A DNA stretch of 64,000 nucleotides from Anabaena lutea FACHB-196 (GCF_014698305.1 NZ_JACJST010000022.1:1-64000), one strand, 5' to 3'; counted from the first letter of the stretch, positions 52,657 to 61,366 are shown. Translations and numbers: made by a program. Notes: generated by a model not told the origin, from the letters alone.

Positions 52657-55068
52657 TTAGGTATTGGTGTAGATAGCGAGACGTTTAGAGATAGCTAAAG
52701 AATAGCGATCGCTCATATCTTCGAGACTAACTTTGAGCAAGCTGTGATTATCTGCGGTTACAATCTCCAAATTCCCTGAATTAGCGACTGTTCCCAGTTT
52801 TTGCCAATTTCCTGTCAGATGTTCCTGTAAATAGGATTCCCAAATTTCTTGGTTTTCTCCACTTACAGAAACTAAAATTCTCGCCCCACCTTCACCAAAC
52901 AGAAGTTCATCAAATCGTAAATGATGCTGGTTTTGTTTTTGGGCGGTAATTGGGAAATTAATTTCAGCCCCCAAATTTCCAGAAAGACAAGATTCCGCTA
53001 AAGCCACAGCCACACCACCTTCAGCCGAATCATGGGCAGAATTTACCCAACCAGCACGAATACCATCACGACAAGCTTTTTGTACAGTGCGTTCTAAATC
53101 AAAATCAACTCTAGGGGGTTTACCTGCGATCGTATTATGAATCGTTGCTAAATATTCAGAAGCACCCAATTCAATTGTAGCCCCACTGCTTTCTAAGGGG
53201 GGTTGGGGGGATCTCAATTGAATTGCTAAACCCAGAAGATAAATTACATCCCCGACATTTTTCCAACCTTGACCACAAATTTTCGTTAAATCAGGAATCA
53301 ACCCCACCATACCCACAACCGGAGTCGGATAAATTGGTTGGGGATTACCTTCCGCATCAAAAGTTTCGTTGTAGAGAGAGACATTCCCACCAGTTACCGG
53401 CGTTCCCAACTCTTTACAACCTTCACTCAAACCCCGACAAGCCGACGCTAATTGCCAATAACCAATCGGTTTTTCTGGGCTACCAAAATTGAGGTTATCG
53501 GTCACAGCCAAGGGTTCAGCACCCACACAGCTAAGATTGCGGGCAGCTTCAGCCACTACTGCCTTTGCCCCTTCATAGGGATCAAGATAAACATAACGAG
53601 AATTACAATCTACCGTAGCCGCAACACCGGATTTTAGATTTTCGATTTTGGATGTCAGATTGGGGGTTTCTTCTAAAGGCCGGAGACGCACCACAGCCGC
53701 ATCTGCACCACCGGGTAACAATACCGTATTATTCTGAACTTGATGGTCATATTGACGATAAACCCAGCTTTTAGAAGCAATGGTGGGAGTATCTAGCAAA
53801 GTCAATAAAATCTGATTCCAACTTTGCAAACTTCCCTCAATTTCAATACCCGCAGCATTGCAAACAGGTAAACTAGTACTTGTCCATTGCCAAGCTTTTT
53901 GTGCATATTCGGGCGGTTCTGTCAATAATTCTCTTTCATACAAAGGCGTATTTTCCGCCAAAGCTTCAGCAGGAATTTCCGCAGCAATTTTCCCCTGAAA
54001 CCAAATCCTGACAATGGGTTCTTCAATTACTGTCCCTGCCACAACGGCTTGCAGTCCCCAACGATGGAAAATATCAATTAATTCCTGTTCTCGTCCCTTT
54101 TCGGCTACAAACAACATTCGTTCTTGAGATTCCGAAAGCAGGTATTCATAGGGAATCATTCCCAATTCCCGCACCGGAATTTTATCTAAATCGAAGTCAA
54201 TACCAACTCCACCTTTAGCAGCCATTTCTGAAGTTGAACAGGTGATACCAGCCGCACCCATATCTTGGGCAGCAACCACAGCCCCAGTTTTAAATGCCTC
54301 TAAACAAGCTTCAATTAAGGACTTTTCTAAAAATGGATCTCCTACTTGCACAGCAGGACGGTTATCCATTGATTCATCAGTTAATTCGGCACTGGCGAAA
54401 CTTGCCCCGCCCATACCATCCCGTCCGGTGGTTGAACCCACATACAGCACGGGATTTCCGAAGCCTGAAGCCCCTGATTTGACAATTTCCGGCGTTTCCA
54501 TCAATCCCAAGGCCATGACGTTGACAAGGGGATTTCCAGAATAAGCGGGGTCAAAATAAACTTCACCACCAACAGTGGGAACCCCAACGCAGTTACCATA
54601 ATGGGAAATTCCCGCAACTACACCTGTAAACAATCTTTGGGTTTTTGGATCATTCAAATCACCAAAGCGCAAAGAATTTAATAAAGCTATGGGACGCGCC
54701 CCCATTGTAAAGATATCTCTTAATATACCACCTACTCCGGTTGCAGCACCTTGGAATGGTTCAACGGCGGAAGGGTGGTTATGGGATTCTATTTTAAACG
54801 CTAATTGTAGTCCGTCGCCGATATCCACAACTCCAGCATTTTCACCGGGGCCAACGAGAATGCGGGGGCCTGTGGTGGGAAACTGTTTGAGTAATGGGCG
54901 GGAATTTTTATAACAGCAATGTTCTGACCACATTACGCCAAACATACCTAGTTCGGCTTTGTTGGGATGACGACCTAAGCGGCGGACAATTTCGGTATAT
55001 TCTTCTGGTTTTATGCCTTCTGAGGCTATTTCTTGGGGAGAAAAGGGATTTTCGGAAATGGTGGTCAT
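52657..55068 (-). CDS. purL: Phosphoribosylformylglycinamidine synthase subunit PurL
   Basis: A 803-residue PurL of the small (PurQ/PurS-dependent) type, making FGAM from FGAR, ATP and ammonia. Family motifs are [83 protein letters not shown] and [12 protein letters not shown]-like TDNLNFG. Two extra segments are encoded by dispersed repeats in frame: around residues 470-480 (SKIENLKSG) and around 617-626 ([10 protein letters not shown]). Both seem to sit in surface loops, and the frame stays open, so the enzyme is probably functional. Confidence 0.97.
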   Translation of the reverse strand: MTTISENPFSPQEIASEGIKPEEYTEIVRRLGRHPNKAELGMFGVMWSEHCCYKNSRPLLKQFPTTGPRILVGPGENAGVVDIGDGLQLAFKIESHNHPSAVEPFQGAATGVGGILRDIFTMGARPIALLNSLRFGDLNDPKTQRLFTGVVAGISHYGNCVGVPTVGGEVYFDPAYSGNPLVNVMALGLMETPEIVKSGASGFGNPVLYVGSTTGRDGMGGASFASAELTDESMDNRPAVQVGDPFLEKSLIEACLEAFKTGAVVAAQDMGAAGITCSTSEMAAKGGVGIDFDLDKIPVRELGMIPYEYLLSESQERMLFVAEKGREQELIDIFHRWGLQAVVAGTVIEEPIVRIWFQGKIAAEIPAEALAENTPLYERELLTEPPEYAQKAWQWTSTSLPVCNAAGIEIEGSLQSWNQILLTLLDTPTIASKSWVYRQYDHQVQNNTVLLPGGADAAVVRLRPLEETPNLTSKIENLKSGVAATVDCNSRYVYLDPYEGAKAVVAEAARNLSCVGAEPLAVTDNLNFGSPEKPIGYWQLASACRGLSEGCKELGTPVTGGNVSLYNETFDAEGNPQPIYPTPVVGMVGLIPDLTKICGQGWKNVGDVIYLLGLAIQLRSPQPPLESSGATIELGASEYLATIHNTIAGKPPRVDFDLERTVQKACRDGIRAGWVNSAHDSAEGGVAVALAESCLSGNLGAEINFPITAQKQNQHHLRFDELLFGEGGARILVSVSGENQEIWESYLQEHLTGNWQKLGTVANSGNLEIVTADNHSLLKVSLEDMSDRYSLAISKRLAIYTNT
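53192..53214. repeat. Dispersed repeat inside purL (AAGGGGGGTTGGGGGG)
   Basis: The core ctaaggggggttggggggat is shared with the intergenic copies at 35128-35145. It codes in frame for [10 protein letters not shown] in PurL. Confidence 0.75.
53630..53662. repeat. Heptamer-type repeat inside purL (GATTTTAGATTTTCGATTTT)
   Basis: An AT-rich tandem of gatttta/gattttc/gattttg units, like the aatccaaaatcgaaaatcc array at 62000-62022 in reverse. It codes in frame for the SKIENLKSG loop. Confidence 0.75.
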
Positions 55069-55216
55069 GGAAGCTTATGCACCAAGAGGACAGAGAAATA
55101 TTCTATCTGTTTACGGCAATTAAGATCATGGATTTCTTTTTAATCTTGTCAATAAATTATCAATTATAAAGTTATTCATAATGTTATAATGTGACCAGTT
55201 TTTACCCTGTATTTTT

Positions 55217-55453
55217 ATGACATTGACAGAAATTTTGCCATCACTGCGAAAATTATCTGATCAAGAAAAAATCAAAGCTATTCAATTTTTAGCCGCAGAA
55301 TTAGCTAAAAACGCAGAAAATTTAGCTTTTCTTGAAGATGGTAAAACTTATGAAATTTGGTCACCTTATGATGCTTTTTCAGCAGAAAAAACTTTAACTG
55401 ATATGTTGCAACAGCATTTACAAAAAGAAATAAATGACCAGGTTATAAATTAG
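55217..55453 (+). CDS. Small conserved hypothetical protein
   Basis: A 78-residue helical protein (LTEILPSLRKLSDQEKIKAI ... NAENLAFLEDGKTYEIWSPY), soluble and with an acidic C-terminal half. The layout (helix pair, then a W-S-P-Y-D-A motif) recurs in small cyanobacterial antitoxin-like proteins, and it stands nine bases from the convergent hicB gene. There is no toxin partner on its own strand. Function unknown. Confidence 0.6.
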   Translation: MTLTEILPSLRKLSDQEKIKAIQFLAAELAKNAENLAFLEDGKTYEIWSPYDAFSAEKTLTDMLQQHLQKEINDQVIN

Positions 55454-55461
55454 ATTTCTAC

Positions 55462-55674
55462 TTAAATTAAAACTTCAACTTCTTGAGCGATACTTGTAGG
55501 TTGAGGAATTGGTAAACCTGACTCTATTAAACCTTCTATATGAAATTCTATGGACTCTACAATTAGTTGTTGGACTTCTGCTAATGTTTCAGCCACAGCT
55601 ATACAACCGGGTAAGTCGGGAACATAAGCACCATAGCTAGTATTTCCTTTTTCAATTACTACTGTATAACGCAT
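55462..55674 (-). CDS. hicB: HicB-family antitoxin
   Basis: A 70-residue HicB of the short type without a DNA-binding tail. It has the partial RNase-H-like fold MRYTVVIEKGNTSYGAYVPD, the LPGCIAVAETLAEVQQLIVE motif and EFHIEGLIESGLPIP. The ATG at 55674 shares one base with the hicA stop (TAATG) and has GGAGGAAG upstream, which decides the start. It neutralises HicA. Confidence 0.9.
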   Translation of the reverse strand: MRYTVVIEKGNTSYGAYVPDLPGCIAVAETLAEVQQLIVESIEFHIEGLIESGLPIPQPTSIAQEVEVLI

Positions 55675-55865
55675 TATTCTTCCTCCAATTGTGCTTGTTT
55701 CCATATACTTTTTAGTGTACCAATTGGTACGTCAATATTAGGTTTACCGGAAACTGTAACTGTACCAAGTTTATGAGGATGTTTAAACTGTCGGTGACTT
55801 CCTCTAGTTCTTGCTAAATACCAACCATCAGCTTCTAGTCGCTGAATCACTACTCTTACTTTCAT
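55674..55865 (-). CDS. hicA: HicA-family mRNA interferase toxin
   Basis: A 63-residue double-stranded-RNA-binding-fold toxin: VRVVIQRLEADGWYLARTRGSHRQFKHPHK, with the catalytic histidine in GSHRQFKH, and VTVSGKPNIDVPIGTLKSI. HicA cleaves mRNA and tmRNA without needing ribosomes. I start at the ATG at 55865, since the 16 residues upstream of it in the open frame are not family-like. It overlaps hicB by one base. Confidence 0.9.
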   Translation of the reverse strand: MKVRVVIQRLEADGWYLARTRGSHRQFKHPHKLGTVTVSGKPNIDVPIGTLKSIWKQAQLEEE

Positions 55866-55930
55866 ATTAACATCTATCTGTACAGGTGAAATTTCTGTTA
55901 TAGATTTTCTCATCTTTTATAATTTCTATT

Positions 55931-56899
55931 TTACTCCTCATCATCATCCAAATTTGAAATATAAGGTGGAAGTTTACCAAAACTAATTCTTTTTACATAT
56001 TTAATGGCGCGATGTTCCTCTAATGAGGTTTGAATTAAGGTGTTTATTAACAACCGAAATTTATTAACATCTGCTTGAGATGGTGATTTTAATTGTGAAG
56101 CTAATAAACTGGAAATTTGCAGTATCAACTTAATATTAGGTAAGTTAGTTTCGGTTTGTTCAATGATTTCATACTTTTTATTAAGACAATATTCATTACC
56201 TATATGAGAATAATCAGCCAGTGTTTTTAATAGTTCTGGTTTCCAATTAATAATTACTTGTTTTATTCCTGGGATTCTATTTAATAAAACAGCGATGATT
56301 TGCGGTAAGTTAGGAATGAAATCACCGATATTTCTAAATCTATATATGAGAGTATCAAGAATTAATTCTATTGTGCTAACTGGTGGTGTGCCAAATGTAT
56401 AAGTTTCTAAGGTATAAGGTGCAATAGGTTTTAATTCGGTTTCACTAATTCGTTTAGTAATTAATGTAGCCGCAGCACCGCCTAAACTATGTCCAGTGAC
56501 GAAAATATTTTTGTTGGCATTTTCTTGTCTTTGAATAAAGTCTTGTAATTGTTGCCAGAAACTTTTAACATAAAGATTAAAACCGGAATGAATTGCTTCT
56601 GAATTTGGGAATGCAAGTAAGTTAAAGAAGTAATCATCTAATCTTTCTGTACCTCTAATAGCCATGACAATATCATTGTCTGTGGATAGGAGTAAACCAC
56701 AACAAACTAATTCATCGGTATCACTCAAAGGACGTGATGCTGAGATAAATTCTATGGTTTGATATGGTGGAAAAAATGATGGAGAACCTGTTTTTAGGAT
56801 ATTGCTAACTATATCATTTCCTTGTTTATAGGCGACGTAAGCGAGTTGAGAAATACAAGCCATTTCTAGGGTGCGTTGTCTGTCGGTAGATGTTTTCAT
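55931..56899 (-). CDS. Lipase class 3 family protein
   Basis: A 322-residue alpha/beta-hydrolase of the fungal-lipase-like class 3. The oxyanion segment is VMAIRGTERLDDY, the nucleophile elbow GHSLGG (S138), the aspartate region IYRFRNIGDFIPNLPQ, and the histidine ADYSHIGNEY. There is no signal peptide. Substrates are probably glycerolipids but cannot be assigned. It lies between hicA and a PIN-toxin operon. Confidence 0.85.
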   Translation of the reverse strand: MKTSTDRQRTLEMACISQLAYVAYKQGNDIVSNILKTGSPSFFPPYQTIEFISASRPLSDTDELVCCGLLLSTDNDIVMAIRGTERLDDYFFNLLAFPNSEAIHSGFNLYVKSFWQQLQDFIQRQENANKNIFVTGHSLGGAAATLITKRISETELKPIAPYTLETYTFGTPPVSTIELILDTLIYRFRNIGDFIPNLPQIIAVLLNRIPGIKQVIINWKPELLKTLADYSHIGNEYCLNKKYEIIEQTETNLPNIKLILQISSLLASQLKSPSQADVNKFRLLINTLIQTSLEEHRAIKYVKRISFGKLPPYISNLDDDEE

Positions 56900-56964
56900 G
56901 TTGGTTAAAGAATTAGATTTTTGATTTTATTTCTGCAAAATAGATATGGTAGCCTGATTTACTG

Positions 56965-56970
56965 TATAAT
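56965..56970 (+). promoter_or_regulatory. -10 box of the RHH/PIN operon
   Basis: A perfect TATAAT stands 26 bases before the antitoxin start. The -35 region 17 bases upstream (agatat) is weak, which fits an autoregulated toxin-antitoxin promoter. Confidence 0.4.
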
Positions 56971-56995
56971 TAACTATGTAGCTCGCTGATAAAAT

Positions 56996-57208
56996 ATGCA
57001 AGATACCCTAACCATTGCCATTACACCAGAACTAAAAGCAGCACTTTTAGAAATTACCCAAACTGAAGGTATATCTGCTGATAGTTTAGTCGGTAAAGCT
57101 ATTGAAGACTATATTTTTACTCACAAATTCCGTGCATTGCGTTCGTATTTGATGAAAAAGAATGAAACAGTTTACACAGATGAGGAAATTTTTGAGATAA
57201 TTTCATGA
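56996..57208 (+). CDS. Ribbon-helix-helix-type antitoxin
   Basis: A 70-residue protein: TLTIAITPELKAALLEITQT followed by ISADSLVGKAIEDYIF, the pattern of a CopG/RHH DNA-binding domain, and a C-terminal toxin-wrapping arm (MKKNETVYTDEEIFEIIS). The PIN toxin gene overlaps its end by four bases (ATGA), showing translational coupling. Confidence 0.8.
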   Translation: MQDTLTIAITPELKAALLEITQTEGISADSLVGKAIEDYIFTHKFRALRSYLMKKNETVYTDEEIFEIIS

Positions 57209-57609
57209 AGCTAGTTATAGATACCAATGTTTTGATTGCTGCTTTTATTGCTAAAGGGATGTGTAGTACAGTTGTTGAACACTGTCTAATTGTGCATTCT
57301 CCCATTACTTCAGATTTTATTCTCAATGAATTACATGAAAAACTGACAGTAAAGTTTAAATACTCTCCTAAAGATGCGGGAGAGGTGATAAATTTATTGC
57401 GTTCTAGAATGCAGGTTGTAATACCTACACCGTTAAATGTGCCTGTCTGTCGTGATACAGATGATGATATGATTTTAGCAACTGCAATTACTGGAGAGGC
57501 AGTTTGCATTATTACAGGTGATAAAGACTTACTAATATTGAAAATGTTTGAATCAATTAAAATTATTGATCCAAAGGAATTTGCTGCTTCTGAAGAAATG
57601 CTGAGGTAA
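57205..57609 (+). CDS. PIN-domain toxin (TIGR00305 family)
   Basis: A 134-residue PIN ribonuclease of the 'putative toxin component' branch. Acidic residues are visible in VIDTNVLIAAFI, NELHEKL, CRDTDDDMILATAI and ITGDKDLL. It is complete and coupled to the antitoxin before it. The RNA target is unknown. Confidence 0.88.
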   Translation: MKLVIDTNVLIAAFIAKGMCSTVVEHCLIVHSPITSDFILNELHEKLTVKFKYSPKDAGEVINLLRSRMQVVIPTPLNVPVCRDTDDDMILATAITGEAVCIITGDKDLLILKMFESIKIIDPKEFAASEEMLR

Positions 57610-57895
57610 AGTTCTCTATCCATTTTAAATATTTCTTTTAAGTATATTTACGTAAAAGCTAAACTCGGAACATTCTCAATTGTATTTTCAGGTAGAAGCA
57701 GTGAGCTAGATATAAATGTATGTTTACTTATATGAAAAGACCAAAATTTATGTTACTATAATTACGCTTAGTAGCTTTTTCAAGTAAGCCTACTATTTCC
57801 CTAATGTGTCTTCAAAATTTACTCCCTTCAATACTCTCCTCAGTATAGAGATGGGTATCAAGGATTAATTATAATACACTATTAAGGAAATTAGT

Positions 57896-58144
57896 ATGAG
57901 TTATGTTCCCGCTCCAAAAACTCTTGAAGCCTTTCCACAAGCTAAACTAGTTAAAAGTAGAACACCCGTACAAGGAGGCGGCACATTACGAAAAAGATGG
58001 GAGGATAAAAAGTATATATATGAGTGGGATTCTAGACATGGTTTAGTTGAAAAGTATGATAAACGAGGTAATCATCTGGGAGAGTTTGATCCTGTAACAG
58101 GAGAAAAAATAAACCCTAGAGTAGCTTCTCGTAGAATCATTTAA
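57896..58144 (+). CDS. Stand-alone colicin E3/pyocin S6-type ribonuclease domain
   Basis: An 82-residue protein consisting only of the cytotoxic rRNase domain (PF09000 type): FPQAKLVKSRTPVQGGGTLR, KYIYEWDSRHGLVEKYDKRG and LGEFDPVTGEK. The four ColE3 catalytic residues D510, H513, E517 and R545 correspond exactly in spacing to D45, H48, E52 and R80 here. ColE3 cuts 16S rRNA in the decoding A site and stops translation. There is no receptor-binding or translocation domain and no signal peptide. An AAGGAAA precedes the ATG. A hairpin and a small gene, probably immunity, follow. Confidence 0.88.
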   Translation: MSYVPAPKTLEAFPQAKLVKSRTPVQGGGTLRKRWEDKKYIYEWDSRHGLVEKYDKRGNHLGEFDPVTGEKINPRVASRRII

Positions 58145-58150
58145 CAAAAT

Positions 58151-58169
58151 TGGGGGCTTTATGCCCCCA
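58151..58169 (+). terminator. Hairpin between ribonuclease and putative immunity gene
   Basis: TGGGGGC (58151-58157), loop TTTAT and GCCCCCA (58163-58169), followed by TTATCTAAAAATT. A weak T-run means partial termination; it could set the ratio of toxin to immunity message. Confidence 0.6.
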
Positions 58170-58226
58170 TTATCTAAAAATTAGATTTAATATTAAATTG
58201 AGTAATGAGTATTAGGAGAGTGAGTA

Positions 58227-58490
58227 ATGAGTATTAGAACACATAAACCATTAGTTCAAAGAGTTGTACGTTGGTATGCTAAATATGGCAGTGATCTTGT
58301 AGGAGAGAAAGTTTTGAATAATGTAAATCTTCCTAACCTCCAAAATTTATTTAGAGTGGAATCAAATAATCCTATGTATGATTGTTATCCAATTAAGTCT
58401 TTTGAACAAAAAAATTATATTGAAAAAACTTTTAGTTTTAAGCTAAACACACAGGCATACGATTATTTTATAGAATGTGATGCTATCTAA
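58227..58490 (+). CDS. Putative immunity protein for the E3-type ribonuclease
   Basis: An 87-residue protein, 82 bases after the toxin on the same strand with AGGAGAG (58215-58221) before its ATG. It is soluble, with a basic N-terminus (THKPLVQRVVRWYAKYG) and an aromatic-acidic C-terminus (LNTQAYDYFIECDAI). From memory, small DUF7683-type proteins of this look stand beside E3-type cytotoxin domains. ColE3 immunity (Im3) is also ~85 residues and acidic, but similarity to Im3 is not obvious. The role is inferred from position. Confidence 0.55.
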   Translation: MSIRTHKPLVQRVVRWYAKYGSDLVGEKVLNNVNLPNLQNLFRVESNNPMYDCYPIKSFEQKNYIEKTFSFKLNTQAYDYFIECDAI

Positions 58491-58669
58491 ATGTGTAAAG
58501 CTGATTTATATTTTTATTTTCTAACTTCATCATTTTTATCTATTGATTAGGTGCATTTTACAAATTTAATATCTCATTATTTAACGTTATTCAATTAATT
58601 GAACAGGTAGCCCAAGATATCAAATTTGAACAACATCGCACGGTTTTAATTAGAGCCTATGGTTTATTT

Positions 58670-59413
58670 GTGCAAGCTATAAACCGTTTACGTTCAGCTA
58701 TACAATTACAAGATATTAGCCGCAGAAATGCAGAAATTGACGCTGCTAGAGGAATGTTATTTGAGGCTTTAGCAGATTATACTAATCCCCATTTATTAGC
58801 AGAAACCTGTGCGCCTGGACAACTGCGGCGGTTAGAATGTTCTTGGGCTATTGAACAAGCAATTATTATCACTTATCAAGTGCAAAATGAAGTTTCGGCA
58901 GTAAGCGATCGCTTGCACCAACTCCAAACTAAAATATGTGAAGATGCCCATACTGTAATTAATCAATGTGAATCCCACGACGAACTTGATTTTCTCTTTC
59001 CTGAACTTACCCGCATTCATAATCATGATTTAGTAATCATCGAATCATGGCAAAATCATGTAGATTGGGTAAAATCTCTACCTCCAGCAGAATTAAAACT
59101 TTTAAATAGTGCTGATTTCAACAATTCCGAAACAACCCAAACTATAACTAATTCAGAAATACCACTAGAACAAATCAGCTATGAAACCATAGCCGAAAAA
59201 TCTCATTTTTATTCATTACGTGATCAATTATTATTTATGTTTGCTCCAGAATTACGCCGGGAGTATGAAAATTATGTCAGTCAACAAGCTGCAAATTCTG
59301 GATACAGAACATTAGTTACATCTAATTTACAACAAGCATCAGATTTAACAGTTGCTAATCTTTTTCACTATTTTAATATTAGAAATGAATCACAGGAAGA
59401 AGTAAATCAATAA
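58670..59413 (+). CDS. Hypothetical protein, probably 5'-truncated
   Basis: A 247-residue helical protein (SAIQLQDISRRNAEIDAARG, LAETCAPGQLRRLECSWAIEQA, AVSDRLHQLQTKI), soluble and of unknown function. The first usable codon is GTG at 58670, but the same frame is open for 41 more codons back to a TGA at 58544. Those codons read like protein (QVAQDIKFEQHRTVLIRAYG) but contain no ATG, GTG or TTG. The true start was probably lost by deletion or the gene is a fragment. Confidence 0.5.
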   Translation: MQAINRLRSAIQLQDISRRNAEIDAARGMLFEALADYTNPHLLAETCAPGQLRRLECSWAIEQAIIITYQVQNEVSAVSDRLHQLQTKICEDAHTVINQCESHDELDFLFPELTRIHNHDLVIIESWQNHVDWVKSLPPAELKLLNSADFNNSETTQTITNSEIPLEQISYETIAEKSHFYSLRDQLLFMFAPELRREYENYVSQQAANSGYRTLVTSNLQQASDLTVANLFHYFNIRNESQEEVNQ

Positions 59414-59474
59414 TCAACTTTTGAAAATGTTAAAAAACTGCTCAGTAAAACTAATCACTTTCCATTTATTCTAA

Positions 59475-59849
59475 CTACTCCGAAGGAGTTTCATCAACAG
59501 ATTTTTCCGCGACTTTCCTCACCGCTTCAATATCCACACCTAAATTTGCGGCTATTTGTTCCACAGTCAAACCTAACTGCAATAACAGCGGTACTGTTTC
59601 TAACTTACCTTCTAACTTACCCGCTACGTTTGCTTCCTCCGCAACTTCTCGAAAATACCGTGTTTGCTTTAATTCATCTAGAGTAAACATTGCTTCAATC
59701 TCCTGACGAGTTAAATTACTTAATTTATAAACTAAGATCGTCTCTAACAATTCTAGAACTTTTTGCCTTTTACTGGCATCAGTTAATTGTTGTCGGGATT
59801 TTTGGATTAACTGTTTGGTATGATCAATCGCAGTTTCCTGTTTTTCCAC
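59475..59849 (-). pseudogene. C-terminal part of a DUF2887/Rpn-family protein
   Basis: Residues 1-124 match, from memory, only the C-terminal ~110 residues of cyanobacterial DUF2887 (Rpn/PD-(D/E)XK-type recombination-associated) proteins: QKVLELLETILVYKLSNLTR, QEIEAMFTLDELKQTRYFRE and the coiled GKLEGKLETVPLLLQLGL. The nuclease domain of about 150 residues is missing; the frame starts with GTG at 59849. It is presumably a truncated remnant. Confidence 0.6.
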
Positions 59850-59904
59850 AACTAGTTGATATTTTGTATATTTACTTGAAAAAATACTACGGTTTGTATT
59901 GACC

Positions 59905-60546
59905 TTACCTACCTATTTCTAGATTTTTCAAAATTAAATCTGCTCTTGGACTAAAGCCATCACCATATTCTACCGGCAAATGAGTGATGACATAGAAAGC
60001 TTTACCTTTTTGTTCTCCAATGTAAACAGCACCCACTATATTTTTACCTTGGCTGAAAACAATTCTTTCTTTCGCCCAGGCATATTTGACATTATTACTC
60101 CGGCTCACAACCCGCCATTTATTAGATGCAATTAAACCATTTTTGCCATTCACAAAGTTTCTAACTTGTCCGAGAGTTTTTAAATAATTCAAAAAGGCAA
60201 AATGAATATATGCATTCTCATTTTTTTTACCACCAAAGTTAGCAATAAACCTCACTCCGCTTCCTTCTCCAGAACTGCTTTCTGTAACTAAAAAATCCTT
60301 TTCAGGAAAGTAGGTAGTTAATAAATTGCTATATTTATATAGTCTGAGTTTAACGGGAACTTTTTCACCTTCGACGGTAATTGTGGCAGTTTTGGTAGGC
60401 GGTTTATCGGCTTGAGAATTATCTCTAGTTAAAAGTGCTGTTTGGGTAGTTGTGAGGGTGTTTTCATGCTTCTGTGGCATAGCACAAGCAATGGATACGC
60501 CTAGAAGCATTATTCCAGCGGTTAATCTCATTAAATTCAGCTTCAT
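59905..60546 (-). CDS. Putative lipoprotein of unknown function
   Basis: A 213-residue exported protein. The N-terminus (MKLNLMRLTAGIMLLGVSIACAM) has a lipobox-like VSIAC, so lipid attachment at that cysteine is likely. A polar linker follows, and the ~150-residue rest is a mixed alpha/beta domain (PVKLRLYKYSNLLTTYFPEKD, GVRFIANFGGKKNENAYIHF). Not recognised. The ATG at 60546 removes three codons of the longest frame. Upstream lies a structured noncoding region. Confidence 0.65.
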   Translation of the reverse strand: MKLNLMRLTAGIMLLGVSIACAMPQKHENTLTTTQTALLTRDNSQADKPPTKTATITVEGEKVPVKLRLYKYSNLLTTYFPEKDFLVTESSSGEGSGVRFIANFGGKKNENAYIHFAFLNYLKTLGQVRNFVNGKNGLIASNKWRVVSRSNNVKYAWAKERIVFSQGKNIVGAVYIGEQKGKAFYVITHLPVEYGDGFSPRADLILKNLEIGR

Positions 60547-60862
60547 TTTATATCCCAAGTATTTAGTATTAACTTAAATAAAAGAAACAGACACAGAGGG
60601 AAACTCTGATGCTGAGAACCTTTCAAATGCGGAGTTTGGGTATTCAACCCAAGTTATCCTCCCGAGAGTAAACGCTCTGCGTCTTCTTGATCAGAGTTGA
60701 CTGTTGGATCTGAGCAACTGTTCCTAACTCAATAATGTTGACGTATTTTTATATATCAATAAAATGCTAAATACAATACATTTTATCTGTAATTTTTACG
60801 TGATTTTCATCACTAGTATTTATGATTAGAATCACACGTATTCATGATTAAGATCGTCTCTT
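60547..60862. other. Structured noncoding region upstream of the lipoprotein gene
   Basis: At 60631-60662 GGAG pairs with CTCC around a perfect TTGGGT-loop-ACCCAA stem (60636-60641 and 60647-60652). A second short stem, AGAG/CTCT, stands at 60664-60677. This could be a 5' leader structure of the minus-strand lipoprotein gene or an unrelated RNA. 60678-60862 shows no gene. Confidence 0.35.
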
Positions 60863-60967
60863 TATAATTAGCAAATTGGCATAATTCAGTACAACTGAAC
60901 TCTAGCCGAGTCATTAATAGGGAACACATCAAGTGCCGACAGCCTTTTACAGGATTGTTGGCTTTTT
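60863..60967 (+). ncRNA. Candidate small RNA with promoter and terminator
   Basis: A TATAAT at 60863-60868 is followed 67 bases later by an intrinsic terminator: GCCGACA (60935-60941) pairs with TGTTGGC (60956-60962), then TTTTT. Nothing in between codes for a protein of note. The -35 region is weak. If transcribed, an RNA of about 90 bases is expected. Confidence 0.35.
60935..60967 (+). terminator. Intrinsic terminator of the candidate RNA
   Basis: A 7-bp stem with one G-U pair, a 14-base loop and a five-T tail, on the plus strand. Confidence 0.65.
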
Positions 60968-60996
60968 ATTAATGGTAATTCTAAACAATTAAAAAT

Positions 60997-61036
60997 AATT
61001 CGTAATTCGTAATTCGTAATTCGTAATTCGTAATTC
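60997..61036. repeat. Heptanucleotide repeat (ATTCGTA)x5
   Basis: Five near-perfect attcgta units. From here to the apcD stop at 61367 no gene is seen; a minus-strand frame at 60886-61134 runs through the repeat and is spurious. Confidence 0.9.
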
Positions 61037-61366
61037 AGTTTTTCAACGGGGAAGCAAGCTAAGGGTAACGTCCCGTAGGTAAAGCTCACTTGAGCCGCTG
61101 ACGCTGATTCAGTCGAACGCTTGTCAAAACTCACGGCGGAAGCCTGTCACTTGTCATATTACAAAAATAAGGCTAATGGTCGTTGAATAGGGATTTTGAT
61201 CAAATATCCCCACAATCGGTTAATAACTTGACACATAATTTGCCATAGCCACTACCAAGTGTGGGGACAAGATGATCACATGAAGAAATTTATTGCCATC
61301 AAGTGCTAACGTCTGATAACTCTAGTAGACTCAAAATCCACTGGGAGAACCAGCACAGGCTTTATA

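Noticed and set aside
60886-61134. 82-codon frame on the minus strand
   Set aside because: It reads through the attcgta heptamer array (NYELRI repeats) and has no protein-like conservation; it is a repeat artefact.
61310-61365. Sequence gtagactcaaaatccac resembling the anticodon arm of tRNA-Leu (CAA)
   Set aside because: One mismatch in the would-be anticodon stem, and no acceptor stem, D-arm or TTCGA T-arm can be found around it.
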